The notes under the pieces are model-generated. The model saw only the letters and a list, made by a program, of their open reading frames with translations. It did not search any database and was not told the origin of the DNA. Made by a program: the position numbers and the translations under genes. Below, piece by piece: positions 25,056 to 37,920 of a DNA stretch of 64,000 bases. Every line of letters begins with the position of its first letter. The first letter of the stretch is position 1. Source of the DNA: Hevea brasiliensis (Eukaryota; Streptophyta; Magnoliopsida; Malpighiales; Euphorbiaceae); the NCBI RefSeq assembly GCF_030052815.1, contig NC_079495.1, forward strand, positions 111,688,584 through 111,752,583, given 5' to 3'.

Positions 25056-28000
25056 CTAGGGCCTAGCACTATGATCATCTGATATAGTCTCCTCAGATGA
25101 TGCATCACTATCAATAATGATCAAGTTGTCTGGTTTATTAACAAGACCTTTCGAACTGCACATGTCAGAATTTCCATGTCTCATTCCCAAGGAGACATTG
25201 TAATGATGAGCACTACCAGATGGCTGCAGCTCATTTGCCCTTATACCACTAAAATCTTCATCTATACGAGTCATCATGCCACTAAAGTGTAGCTCGCGAG
25301 GATCTGGATATGGCTTGAAAAACCTATTTGCCCCAGAATGAGCAATAGATGAAAAATCAGGGAGTAGAGTTGCCTTCATTGGCCTTGGAGGAGTATTTAC
25401 TGCTTCTCTTAGCCAGTGAGGCAAATTACCTTTGGATGCCAAGGCAGTGAAAGGGGTATTAATTAGCAATGGATCACACCTTGGCATAGTCATACACCCA
25501 AAATGACCATATGATCCCTTGCTACATATCTCACCCTGAAAATCTGGATAAGATGCATTCCTTGGGTAAGTAGCAGGTCTACGTTGCTTTTTGATGTCAT
25601 TACTTTCAACACCAAGTAAGTTGGCACGCCGCCTCTTTGAGCTGCTGTTAGTTCTATGAGCATATACATCTCCTAGTGAAAGTCTAGTTTCCTCAGTTGC
25701 ATCTTCTCTCCAGATTCCAGTCTTTGTGCACATGTAGTGACTGTTATTGTCCGAATAAACACCATGTGTTGTTGGAGACTTGAATTGTAAAACATGAGTG
25801 CCATTCAGCAGTTTAGCTTCCTCCTCCTCCCACTGCTCAGAAAGGTCCCTTGCTTTTTTCCAAGAAGAAAAATGGAGTCTTGGGTCCCTTAACATTGCAT
25901 GCCAGTTGTCTCTTCCATGTCTCCTCACACCTATCCAAAGAGAATCAAGTTCTTCTTCTGACCACATAGTATATGACTTAAACTTGTCTTGAAAAGCACC
26001 CTTTGCATTCAAAGCACTTGCTTGAGTTACAATACTATCAAGCATCAGCTTATGTCTCAGCAATGAAGCTGCATGGTTAGAAGAAGATTGAGGCAGTGCA
26101 TCTTGAACAAAATCTCTGATTTTACAATCAGAGTTCCAAATTGGTGATGTGATGGAGCGCTTTTTCGAATAAGAATGGTCCGTATTAGGCTCTGTTGGCA
26201 GGGATAAACCCAAATCTAATAGAGAACCAAATGAAGTCTGTCTCATCTGATTATAGTCGCTTCCAAAATGAAGAGATTTGCTTTCATCTAAAACCATGCT
26301 GGCAGTAACTTCTGGCTTTGTAATTGCTAGGCGGAAACTGTTGCCTTTTTCTTCAGAAAATAGCTGTATTTTAAAGAAAAAAAAAAATCCTTATTCAGGT
26401 AGTCACATCATCCACAGAACTGACTAAAGAAGAAAATCTTAATTGAAGAAATCAGGGAAACTAACATGGAACAACAATTAATATAATAGTAAAAGATATT
26501 GTAGCAAAGAGATAACAGTCGAAATTGACATATGTACACAATGAGATAAAACTTGCCTGCAGACATTCATTTTTTGATGTATTGTCCATGGAGAACTCAT
26601 GACAGTCTACATCATTATCTTTTGAGTTGACACCAGCTTCTTCCTCTGAAGTAGATGCATCACTAAATACCCTTGTTGAATGAACTGGTGAGACTTCCTC
26701 CACTCTCTTATTCTTACATTGCAATAATTCAGAAGGGGACATTCGATCTAAAACAGTAGCATGACTTCTGCTTGTGGAGTCCATTGAGCCTCGAAGAGAT
26801 TCTGAAGCACCATGAGCAGGCTCCTTTTGACTGCCCAAATCCAAATTGACATCATGGTCCAATGTCCCACATGAATCTGCAAAAAGGGCTGAATGAATAA
26901 ACTGCACAGATAATTTCAACAACGAAAGATGAAACTACCAACTTATGCCTTTTCTGTAGATGTGCAAAAGCAAAATGTACCAGGAGTAACAGACATATCC
27001 AAATAAGGTTGCTTTCTTTCTTTTGTGTAATCAGGAACTATCGTTGCTTTTGCACCATCACTCGACAGAATTTCAGATTCACCTTGACATTTAGTGTTTA
27101 CCAACTCTGTATCTGTGACTCTAGCTTCACAAGGATCCTTAGCAGCATCATTCAATGAGATCTGTAAACTGCCCAGAGGAGCTCCTACAGTGTTCACGTT
27201 AACTCTGAAAATCTGCCCTTGTCTGCTGATAGGTGAGATCTCATTGGATTTGCTTTTAGAACCATGGGATATTTTTTCTTCACAAGTCAAACTGCATGAA
27301 AAATAATCACTCTATTATGCATAATTAGCAGTAAATTCCAATTTTAACAACAATTTACTAAGTAATTGTTAATTTACGTCTTAGCTTCCAAAGCAAAATT
27401 CGCATGAATGTGTGCAGAATCAACAGCTCTTATCTGTCACAAATGAAGTAAAAGCATGAGTGACTGCATATCAAGTTTTCAATATACATTAACAACTAAC
27501 CTACTGGAACATTATTAAGTCCATCTGCAGGCACAGTAAACAGAGAACCAGAGTTAACAGAGAAGAAAGAGATGTATTTCAGTCAACTTCATCTTAAACC
27601 AAAGTAAACTGCATCAATATTCAATGGTGAACCATATATTTGTAACTTTAGTCCAGTGCCAGGTGCTAAAGAGCATTCAAGTTTTGATGAAGGATGTTAT
27701 TTCTTGAGGAAAAGAAAAACAAGGCTGAGGATTGCTAAATGCCTAAATCAGTCTGTATCAATTGGTACTGCTGTACACAAGTTAGAAAATAAAAAGAACA
27801 TTTGCAGACGCACAAATGCACTTCTTGCCATATCACATCCTCTTCTTACCATCTCTCTCTCTCAGTGCCACATACACATACCATGTACAGATAATTTCTT
27901 ACGATCAGTGATCCCATATACTTCACCTCAATAAAAGAATTTAACTCTAATCCCTTCAGACTATCCAAAAAAGACAAATGCACAAGCATTTAAGAATTTA

Positions 28001-30744
28001 AAGTTGTAATTGTACATATCAAAACACAGAACAAGAAACAAACTTTACGGTTTGCCATATGTAAATCAGTGCTATTATACTGTAGGTACTTTATACTTAT
28101 ATGTGAACATATAATGCAAAAACAACAAAAAGGATATCTTCATATTTAAATTTTTAATAAACCAAAAGCAGCGTACATCAAAAGCAGGGTACATCCCTTG
28201 CCTTCAAAAGTGAAATAAATATGAAGAAGTGGATGATAATATTGACTGGGCTCTAAATGTTACAAAACAATAACAATGAATAATTAATTACCTTTATAGT
28301 TTGGCAAGTTAGTACCATACCTTACCATCAACTTTTATTTGTTAAGAACCAGAACAATTCAAAAAACATAAGAAGAATGTTATTCAGAAAGAATGAGGAT
28401 ATACATTATCTTGATTTTGATGAAACATATTCCCTGAATCTATGTCCACCCTGGGTATCTCCATTTCTCTTGAATTATCTTCAAAGGAGACCTTAAGAGA
28501 AGCTGCACCATCAGTGGTTTTACTCCATTTGGTAAGAAATGAACAATTTTTCTCCTCAAGAAATGAACTTTTTATATCATCCTCAGTATCGTCTTTTTTC
28601 CTTTTACATCTTCGACTAAAAGTAATTAATGGATTACTCAACTTGGTTGGCCCATGCAAACAGCCAGTACTGTCAGTAGACTTATCTTTAGAGTTTGTAC
28701 CAGTGCCTTCCAAGTTTGATGCTTTCAGAAAACATGAACCAGTATCACACACAGCATTGCAACTACCTTCTAAGGATGATTTTGAGCTGATAAAATCCAA
28801 ACTCGCTCCGGTATTGATCCCTGTTGACTGAGAAATTAATTTCTCTTCAGAATCTACATTCATGACTGAACATGAATTAACTTGAACATGATGTAATTTA
28901 CTTTTCAAGGATATATCCAGATAACTATGTGCCTCTGTGTCCTTCCCAGAGGTGCCCTCGCCAAGAATCCCCACAACAGGTGATTTACAAGAACTAACAG
29001 TCATTAGTTTCTTATCAGGTCCCCCAGTGTGTTTCATTGTTTCCAATCTGCTTGATTTTTGGATTGGCTGAAGCACAGAAGAATCTTGTAGTTTACAACC
29101 ACAGCTCACACTTTCCCTGTTCAGAATATGCTTCGACTATGCATGTGTGCATGCATGAGAAAGAGACACAGAGAGGGAGGGAAGTAGAGGAAAAGAGAGG
29201 TGGGGAAGGGGGGCAGAGAATGGTTCGTTAGATAATAATAATAAAATTTATGTTGTTAACTGAAACTTGATGGCATTTTTTCCCCTTCTCCTCAGTAAAA
29301 GTTTGGAATACCTTAGGCAACCTATCAAGGCACTCCTGATGATAAGGTTGATGGCAGTCTTTGCATTGCAGCAGGTTGGCTGTGACACCACATACAAAAC
29401 ATCCAGGAAATATCTGCATAAAAGTTGCAAAATGGATAGAGAAGAAAAATCAGATGGACTTGAAAAGATAAAGAATAAGACACACATCTTTACAGAAATT
29501 AAAAAACTATAATCCATAAGAATAATTGTACATATAAATTGATCAAAATTTTCAAGTTAATTTTGCTAAAAATTTTGAGAAGCTTTTGTGAAACAAGATA
29601 CTTTGGAAGCAATGAAGCCAAAATGGCAGGGCCTCAGTCAAACCCAAATTCATGTCTCTCATGTGTAAGCATAAAGTCCTTCGAGGAGACTACAGAATTT
29701 GCTTTTGCCTCTTACCTATGTTTGGCTAACATGGTTACTTGGATCCATTGAAGATATTACAAAGATTTTCAATCTTAATCCTGAAAGTGTCTCTTGTGTG
29801 CACTTTTGGATGTATCTTCCAAGGACACAAAACACCCCCTTAAGACTCCTTAGTCATTATTGAAAATGGGATCATTACATGGACTCCTTATATCCAGTGG
29901 AAAAAAATGATGTTCAAGCTATTTGTTAATTGTTATTCTAGCGTCATGGAAAATTTTGATCATCCATTTGCAATTTGAGGGTTCTTTATCTCTCACTCTC
30001 TTTCCTCATATTGCCTTTGGTTTCCCCTTGTACATATCAGCTACACCTGGATCCAACCACGTTCTCAAGAAGCTCCGTGTTGACACTCCTTATCTAATCT
30101 TCAAAATTCTAATTTTCTAGATTTTACGCAGCAAGAGAAATTGGGATCATCTCCTTTTATATCTGATATGATATCCCACTATTTTCCTTTTTTAATAGAA
30201 AAGCAGCATTTGAGTTACCACTCTTTTTCCATCTTCAACATAATCACAGTAGAAATATTTTATGGAAACTTTAATATTAGATAATCAAGCCCCTGAAAAA
30301 CCAATAGTAAACAGAGAGCATGCCATTTGAAGCAGTGCACAAAAAATGTCGTATATCAAGGCAGCAGTGAGCTTTTATAAATAAAAAGGAGCTAGTAATA
30401 CTTTAACACCAAAACAACTTTTGAAGAAAATTGTTATAGACACAATAATATAACTAACATCTCATAAAATTGCAATCCAGAAACACCAAACAACTACATA
30501 TTTATTGATTATGAATTTATGAGCAATTGTCAAGTTTAGGCAAACTCACCAATGAATTCCTTTGCTGATTTTCTGATTTGTGCTCATCAACTGGTGCATC
30601 ATGCTTATCTGGGGCAGTCACATCAGTGTCACTTGGTCCTTCAGAAAGTGAATTATGGCACCCATTTTGATGGGCAATGCCAGTTCTAGATAATGGTAGC
30701 TTTCGTTTGTACGTCAGATAAACCTTGCTACTAGGCATTTTCAA
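25056..30744 (-). CDS. CHR4/PICKLE-related-like nuclear protein: PHD-like finger and Myb/SANT-like region, no helicase
   Basis: Likely a chromatin-associated protein. My model has seven coding exons: 30550-30744, 29322-29413, 28405-29116, 27378-27433, 26981-27291, 26557-26876 and 25056-26363, total 2994 nt (997 aa). The N-terminus [11 protein letters not shown] and the finger [25 protein letters not shown] (residues about 70-94) resemble the N-terminal part of CHR4; the last zinc ligands are not clear. The last exon carries a Myb/SANT-like segment ([20 protein letters not shown], about 696-715; then [22 protein letters not shown]) and LLDLGLSLP, resembling the CHR4 C-terminus. Between them there are only Ser/Lys-rich stretches: no chromodomain or SNF2 motifs. 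The intron at 26364-26556 is GC-AG. The second exon end is ambiguous (29322, or 29312 out of frame). A non-coding first exon probably lies near 31450. Confidence 0.8.
26364..26556 (-). other. GC-AG intron in the CHR4-like gene
   Basis: The donor reads CAG|GCAAGT, the strong consensus for GC-type donors. The acceptor is ATACAG|CTATTTT. Joining here keeps frame (CLQ then [10 protein letters not shown]). The nearest GT alternative (4 bases downstream) leads to an immediate stop after joining. Confidence 0.75.
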
Positions 30745-31560
30745 CCGACTCCACTATGTAGTCATTCCATCATTTCACATTCACATTCACATTCATCTGC
30801 AAATTTTCGAGTTTTTAACCAATGAACTTTACCTCACTGGAACTGGAGATGAGTTATGAGTTCCAGTCCTAGTTGACAGCCAAACGAAAATTAAAAAAAA
30901 AAAAGTTTTAACGAAATTATCTAGGGATTACTACAGACGCCTCCAACCACAGCCCAAAAAAAAAAAAAAAAGAAAAAATCTAGGAATGTGACTAAACAAA
31001 AAGTAAGTAATGCTTCCATAAATGCGGCAACTTAATTATCATCAACTACTTACCAAGTCCTCTTTCATTGAAAAATTTATCTTCCCACAAATTTTTACTT
31101 TCCTTTTCTTCATCTACTTTCCTCGTTTAATCAGCAAGAAATTTAGACTTAAACTAATAATCAATCGGATTTCTCAACAACAAAAAATTAAAAATAGAAA
31201 AAAATCCCTCAAAAATCAAAGAAGAAAACAAAAAAAAAAACAAGAAATAAGAACTAAACGGTTATGCATTCAAAGAAGTGTACATCCAACCAACAAACAC
31301 CAGTACTGAAACTACAAAGCGAATGTTAAGCTAAGAAATAAAGTATGATCGAACCAGAAAACACCGGCCGACGTGCGCAAAGCAGAAACGACAGCGTATA
31401 TCGGTTGTGTTCTCCAACTCACACTGAACACAACTAAGAAGAAGAGAAGAGAGTTTCAAAGACTTTCTTGCTTCTCTCACTCTATCTAGAGCAATGGAAA
31501 AAAAGTAATTAATTAATTAATTACAAAAGAGGAAGAGAGAGAAAAAGAAAAAGGCACTGA
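30745..31560 (-). promoter_or_regulatory. 5' leader and promoter of the CHR4-like gene
   Basis: Probably contains a leader intron and a non-coding first exon around 31400-31500 (minus-strand pyrimidine-rich cttgcttctctcactc at 31465-31485). No protein is encoded; the 95-aa plus-strand frame at 31022 is low-complexity and rejected. Confidence 0.35.
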
Positions 31561-31689
31561 GGGCTTTTCTTTTTGCCAGTTTCTGTTATTGCTAGAGAGA
31601 GAAGCATTTAATTGCCAGCAAACTAAAAACGAAACGTTTCATTCCATTTCTCTCTCTCTCCCAATAACGATCCAAAGGTTACATTTAAG

Positions 31690-32270
31690 GACGGACTGTT
31701 TAATTTAACCGTTAAATATAGGTAATACTGTTAATTTGATAATTATTATTAATAATTAATAATAATTAATTTATATTAAATATTTAATAAAATTATATTT
31801 AATAATTATTATTAATATATAAAATAATTAATAAAAATATATATATTATATAATTTATTTTAATATTAAAATAAATATATAATTATTAATTTATTATATT
31901 ATTTAATTTATTATTAAAATAAGAAAATAATTAAATTTTTTAAAAAATAATTAAATAAATTTAAAAATATAAATAAAATAATAAAATTATTATTATTGAT
32001 AAAGAAAAAAATTATAATTAATTTTAAATTTTTAGATATAAATAAATATTTATATTTTATATTATTAATAAAAAATATTTTAATAAAATTAAAATATATT
32101 AATTAAAATATTAAAATTATAAATAAATATATTAATAATATTAATATTCAAATTAAATGAAAAATAATATAATTAAAATAAAAAATAAAATTACATCAAT
32201 TACAAATTAATAAAAAATAATTAAAAATAAAATTTACATAGTAACTTTACTGGATAAGAAAACCAAACAC
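31690..32270. other. Extremely AT-rich intergenic block
   Basis: Nearly pure A/T sequence for about 550 bases between two divergent promoters. No gene, RNA or intact transposon seen. It may be a matrix-attachment-like or degenerate repeat region; this is speculative. Confidence 0.6.
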
Positions 32271-32320
32271 CCTTTACATTTCTCATCTGGCCCATTTTTT
32301 CTCTCTCACCTCAGCGTTCT

Positions 32321-32541
32321 CACGTGTTAAACCTCAACACGTGATTAACACGTGAGATGGCTTACTCTGATCAGTTGGGGTCCGTACTCGGCCGTCAGCC
32401 GGTCAGGTCTGTGACTGTATGAATGATAGTTGACAATGTTTTGGTGGTTGGGCTAGAGTTTCGGCCCATCTCCTTTTTGCTTTTCTAGTTCTTAACAAAG
32501 ACGTGTTGTGTCGAACGAAACCGCCTCAGGGTTCCACGTGG
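32321..32541. promoter_or_regulatory. Cluster of four CACGTG G-boxes
   Basis: CACGTG occurs at 32321-32326, 32338-32343, 32349-32354 and 32535-32540. The last is in the classic ABRE-like context CCACGTGGCA. The cluster sits 100-320 bp upstream of the presumed UGT80 first exon and on the far side of the AT-rich block from the CHR4-like promoter. G-boxes bind bZIP and bHLH factors (ABA or light responses); any regulation here is inferred. Confidence 0.7.
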
Positions 32542-33866
32542 CAGTCTTTTATTTCTTTTTCGTCAGACTTGTGTTCTTTTTCGGTTCCTGCTTCGCTCAC
32601 CGATCGTTCCTCCTCTCTGTGTCTTTAGCTTACTTTTTTTCTGAGAAGATGGATGAGTTGCCGGATAATCCTCACTGAAGGAGTTGTTCCGGCGATAAGG
32701 TTGTGCTCGAAGTTGAAATCGCTGGAGGCGAAGATGACATTGCCTCCAACTCTTCTGCTTTGTCTTCTTCTTCTTCTTTTTCCAATTCGCATTTTTAACA
32801 TTGCTACTACTTCTGTGAGCTCGACTTTTGAGTCATTTTATGATTTTCGTGTATCAACTCGTTACAGTTAATTTAGCGTAGTCATATTCATTTATCAATA
32901 GGATTACAATCCAATTACAAATGGTGATAGGTGGATGATAGTTAGGGAGTGCCTGGAATTGTTGTTATTGATTATTTTTAAAGTATGAAGAGTTGGCTTT
33001 GTATCTGGAGATTCCTATCTCCCTAGATAGTTTTTATGTATGTGCCACTTTTTCTTTGTGTTTGTGCAGTAACATTTGGCCTGTTAGTTTGTTCATATCG
33101 TAATCATATGCTATTTTATATCTAAATCTTCTCCACTCAGGGGTTATTGACGGTAGTTTGTTCAAACATAGCATGTCTGGAGAAACATCAACCACTGGGG
33201 AATCGGATTCAGGTTCTAGCCATCAGGGAAAATCTGGTGGATATGGAGAGACTTATAATCTGCGCATTTTGACAGCAAAATTATTCGATGATAGAATTCC
33301 TTTCAAAAAGAAGGTTTGTTAAATCACTATTATTTTGGCCATTCACAATAATTTTTCTTTCTTTTGCCTATATTATTAATTGAGTGGAATGCAGGGCATG
33401 TAAAATCTGTTGTCTGTGTGTAACAAGATTAATTCCCACAAGGTTGAAAGTCAATAGTTTGCTTGAGCTGGGAAGCATTTGTGTTTTAAATTATTTTTAG
33501 TACACTGGGTTCTGCCATAGATGTGGGTCAGGTCTGTATTATTGTCTTTGTTTATGACCTAGAAACTTCTTTATTGTCTAGAGTTGTACAGGTAGAATGT
33601 TCAAGTCATAGATCTGTAATGCACAAGTTGAATGGCATTATTAGTGAATAGCGAGTGGCATGGTTCTGGGATAGTCTAAGAATCTATCTTTTCTTTGAAC
33701 TTTCTAGCCTGTTGAGATGATATGGGATTTCATATTATTAATTGCAGGGTTATCTTCTTTATCAATGTTTCCTCAGTGTATGTTGTTCTCTTTTATATAT
33801 TTGGTCTCATGGGATGGAGGTGATTATCAATATCATCACTGCAATTTGTTCATTAGATTTCAATTA

Positions 33867-34181
33867 TTGGAAAATTGATTTTCTTTTGGGTCAAATCTCA
33901 TTTATGATATGATCATACCATCTTATGAATATTCTACTTAATTATGTCTTACCCCACCTTAATTGTTTGGGCTTTCAATAATTTTTTTGATAAAAAATTG
34001 CAGCTCAAATTACTTCATCGATTTGGAAAATTGATTTTCTTTTGGGTCAAATCTCATTTATGATATGATCATACCATCTTATGAATATTCTACTTAATTA
34101 TGTCTTACCCCACCTTAATTGTTTGGGCTTTCAATAATTTTTTGGATAAAAAATTGCAGCTCAAATTACTTCATCGATTTG
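33867..34181 (+). repeat. 156-bp tandem duplication across a splice acceptor
   Basis: Two copies (33867-34022 and 34023-34178 plus a few bases), offset 156. Each contains ttgcag followed by CTCAAATTACTTCATCGATTTG, i.e. the intron end and first 22 nt of the UGT80 exon. The second acceptor (exon from 34160) is in frame; use of the first (exon from 34004) would read into a stop within about 20 codons. Confidence 0.9.
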
Positions 34182-34645
34182 CAAATGTTAAAGATGATGG
34201 AACTGTACAATTAGAAGTGCCTGGAGATATCAAACCACTGAGGATGGATCTTGCCAAAGTTGCTCAAGATGAATGTACTAAAGAGGAACCTTTTGACACA
34301 GCTGAGCCTTATGATATACCTCCCTTGCAAATAGTTATGCTTATTGTTGGAACACAGGGAGATGTTCAACCATTTATTGCCATTGGAAAGAGTCTACAGG
34401 TTACATTCATTCTCTGTATTTTACGAGTCTTCTAAAACAGTCTGGTCCAATGCATGTCAACTTGTTGCTTGTATTGTCAATTGTCATTACCTTAGTTTGT
34501 TCACTATCTGAGGGCCATATACACGCCTAGGATTTTTTATCAGGCTGAGGCGTTTTTATGAGACTAGAGAAGTTGGTATCAAAAGAGGAGAGCTTGCCTA
34601 AGAGATGCATGATTCTTTTTTGCTTTGGCTCCTTCTAGAGTCATG

Positions 34646-34657
34646 TGGTATCAGAGC
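34646..34657 (+). other. Orphan retroelement primer-binding-site motif
   Basis: TGGTATCAGAGC, complementary to the 3' end of initiator methionine tRNA, stands alone in the intron about 275 bp before the Copia LTR. It may mark an older degraded LTR element on the plus strand. No LTR or coding region was recognised around it. Confidence 0.4.
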
Positions 34658-34930
34658 ACATCTGATTCTTCTATCTATGAGTTTTTATTGCTTGTATTCT
34701 TCAACAATGTGAGAGTTTCGATTGTCCTCTTGATGGATTAAGATATGCTTTCAGCTGGATGTGTTAGAGATGTGAAAACCTGTGTACATAAATGTAGTCA
34801 GTGCTGCAAGATGCTTTGAATTGCTGCTAATGTCTATTTGCATACCAATGATGTAGCATAGCATTTAGGCTCAATCTAACTTGCATTTCTGTTTCCAATT
34901 TACATTAGTCCGAAACTTTTAAGTCTGTTC

Positions 34931-37023
34931 TGAAGGAGCGGAAGCATGAAAAACACAAGTTTATATCATTGAATTCAAAAATTTTTACCTAGGGTCACAT
35001 GCATCATGCAAGATTTATTTTTATCTATTTGATTTCAATGATAAACAACATATTAAAACTCTTTTAATATGTTTTTGGATCTGTATTTGCCATTTAAGAT
35101 TTTAGAATTAATCAGATTAATTTTAGAACCCTAGATTAGATCAAGAACAAGTGCACTAACCTCTTGATGCACTGCAGTGTGTTTGGCACCTTTGGGATGC
35201 GTCTTTAGGACACCAGATGTTGTCCCTCTAGCTTGTCCACACCAAGATCACCTATGGCAGCCCTTGAACAGCTTCTAAAGCTTTTTCTATGAATTAGAAA
35301 ATCAAGTTTTGCCTTTTGAGAGATTAGAGATGTAAACAGAATATTAGAAATAATTTCTAGTATTTTTAATTCAAGAGATTGTTTGCTAATCTCTTGGAAT
35401 TGATGAGAGATGAAGAAGAAGAGAGAATGGCAGCCTCAAGGGTGGCGGCACAAAGGGAGGCAGCAGCTGGTTGTGTTTTGTTCTTTCATCCTTACACTTA
35501 TATAGCTAGGTCACCACTTAAAACCCTTGACACATGTCACCTTCTGATTGACTCTAGGTTTAATTGACCCAATCACATTGTGCCAAGTGTCAAACCTATA
35601 TTTAATCTTAATTTTAATCATCATACATGATTAAACAACATTTGGCAAGCTTATGTGTAGTGCCATGTGTCACCATCTCATGGTGCCACATGTCATCCTA
35701 TGAAATGATCAAAATGCCCATGTGTCTTAATTTTGAGTTCTCAACCCAAAATAATTATTTATTTTCTTCTAATCAATTTATATCAAATATAAATCAATTA
35801 ATTAATCTTTATTAATTAATTTCTCATTAATTAAATTCATATTTAAACACTTTAAGTATAAATTTAACTTATACTATACATCCAATAATCTAGATTTGAT
35901 TTCAAGTAATGCTAGGGACTTTGCAATCTAATTGCAAACCAAACCTATTTAATTAATCAATTAAACTCTTTAATTAATTAATTAAATCATATTTAATTTG
36001 GTGATTACTTTTGTATGTGTGTGACTTATTAGGCTCATCACTAATTGGCAATGAGATATGATATCAACTCTTAATATCATCAGAACTCTTTCTTACCATA
36101 AATGATTTCTCTAAACTATTTTATGCACCTCATAGACCATGGTTAACACCTAGCATAGCATGTCATGGCCACCCAATCAGTAATAAAGTTTACCTTAAAT
36201 GAACCTATAATCATATGTTATCATGCACTAGAATCTCTCTGTTACAAAATCTCAATTCGAGCTGGAGTCATAGTTTATGTCAAACCCCATTTGCTATGAA
36301 TATTATTTTCTCTTTTAATTCCAGTTCTTGATTAAAAGGATTTTCTCATCAGAAACTCTTTTCTGATGCCAGGAACTTGAAACATCAAAAACAATTAAAT
36401 GAACATAGGATTTTATCCCTATTTACTTAGAGGAACAGATTTCATCTTGATCAATACCTACCTCCATATATAACTAGTAGGAGCCAACATATGCCTATAT
36501 ACCCATACACAGTACAAGTATGAAAGTAGTATCAAACTCAAATCACCTATACACAAGATAACTGTGCTATCTCAGGTTTAAAGATTATATGCACTGATAT
36601 GATTTATGACAATACATTGACAAGAGTAAACTCCATGTGCTTGTCATAAATGTCACTGGTTCGACCTACTTATCATGTATAAGTGCCTATCATGTTTGTT
36701 ATATGGCATGAGACTCACCATTCCATCTTATTTACATCTCATATAAATAATTTGGGAACAAACATGATTACAATCTTTCTGGATGAGTCATGTCCTTATT
36801 GTGAAGTATCCTCGATTGTGAACCTATTTATTATACTTTGTGTTAGAAATACTGTCACTCATATTCTTAACAACTTAAAAATAGAATTTCTAACAAAATA
36901 TCAATGGACCTTTTCTATTACACATAAATATATTATGTAAACGAAAAAGTGAAAATGTCTTTTATTAATAAAATATATACAAGATACATACTAAATGATA
37001 TGCTCTAGGGCATACTACTAACA
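34931..37023 (-). repeat. Copia LTR (element 3' LTR)
   Basis: About 2.09 kb, bounded by TGTTAGTAG and CTCCTTCA on the minus strand. Matches 45107-47216 throughout. One visible indel (near 36365) removes about 17 bp relative to the other copy. Small reading frames inside (for example the MRDEEEERMAASRVAAQR frame) recur in the other LTR and are not host genes. Confidence 0.93.
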
Positions 37024-37244
37024 ATCTCCCATTAGCACTAGAGCCATTCATTACAATATCTTAAACCCATTTTTCTCAAGATGTTGGTCTAACTGAGCTT
37101 GTGACAAAGGCTTAGTGAATGAATCAGCTGGATATTTCAGCTGATGCTATTTTCTGCATGGCTATATCGCTTTGTCCAACCATCTCTCTAATAACATGGT
37201 AGGGCCTTTCTATGTGTTTGGGTTTCTAGTGAGACCGGGATTTC

Positions 37245-37920
37245 TTATATCCAAACAGCTTCCTTTGCAGCATCTGATGCAGCAATATACTCAGCCTCGG
37301 TAGTGGAATCTACAGTCGTACTCTGTTTGGAACTCTTCCAACTGACTGCACCTCCATTACAAATGAACATATACCCAGAGGTAGACTTTTTATCATCGAT
37401 ATCTGATTGAAAATCAGAATCAGTATAACCATCCAATTGCAAGTCACCATCTCCATAAATCAAGAATAAATTTTTAGTTCTTCTCAAGTACTTAAAGATG
37501 TTCTTGACAGCTATCCAGTGTTTCAAACCTAGATTGGATTGATACCTGCTAGTCAAACTAACAGCATATGCGATATCCGGCGTAGTACACAACATTGCAT
37601 GCATCAAACTTTCAATAGCTGAAGCATATGGAATCCTGGCCATTTTATTTCTTTCTTCAGGTGTCTTTGGAGACATCTCTTTAGAAAAGTGGATACCATG
37701 TCTCACTGGTAACAATCCTCTCTTGGAATCAAGCATGTTAAACCTCTTTAACACCTTTTCCAAGTATAGACTTTTGGGATAAACTAATTATTCTTTTTGC
37801 TCTATCTCTATAGATGCGAATCCCAAGAATATAGGTTGCCTCCCCTAAGTCTTTCATGGAGAATGTATTTGACAACCATACATTCATAGTTGTCAACATA
37901 CCTGTGTCATTACCTATCAA
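37245..37920 (-). pseudogene. Copia pol fragment: end of RT and RNase H
   Basis: The minus strand encodes a stretch beginning just after the RT active-site box (ILLIGND, then SNTFSMKDLGEATYILGI), then MHAMLCTTPDIAYAVS and the RNase H segment DGYTDSDFQSD, STSGYMF, STTEAEYIAAS. A frameshift near 37750 separates two frames. The remainder of RT is at 40571-41083, beyond the LINE insertion. Confidence 0.9.

Noticed and set aside
27555..27580. Possible micro-exon in the CHR4-like gene
   Set aside because: A small AG...GT-bounded segment (24 nt) exists on the minus strand, but in the required phase it ends in a stop; joining 28405 directly to 27433 keeps frame.
31022..31309. 95-aa Lys/Gln/Ile-rich plus-strand frame
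   Set aside because: Low-complexity A-rich sequence in the leader of the CHR4-like gene; no domain or splice support.
35379..35567. 62-aa frame, repeated at 45555-45743
   Set aside because: It recurs because it lies in both Copia LTRs; no evidence that it is a gene.
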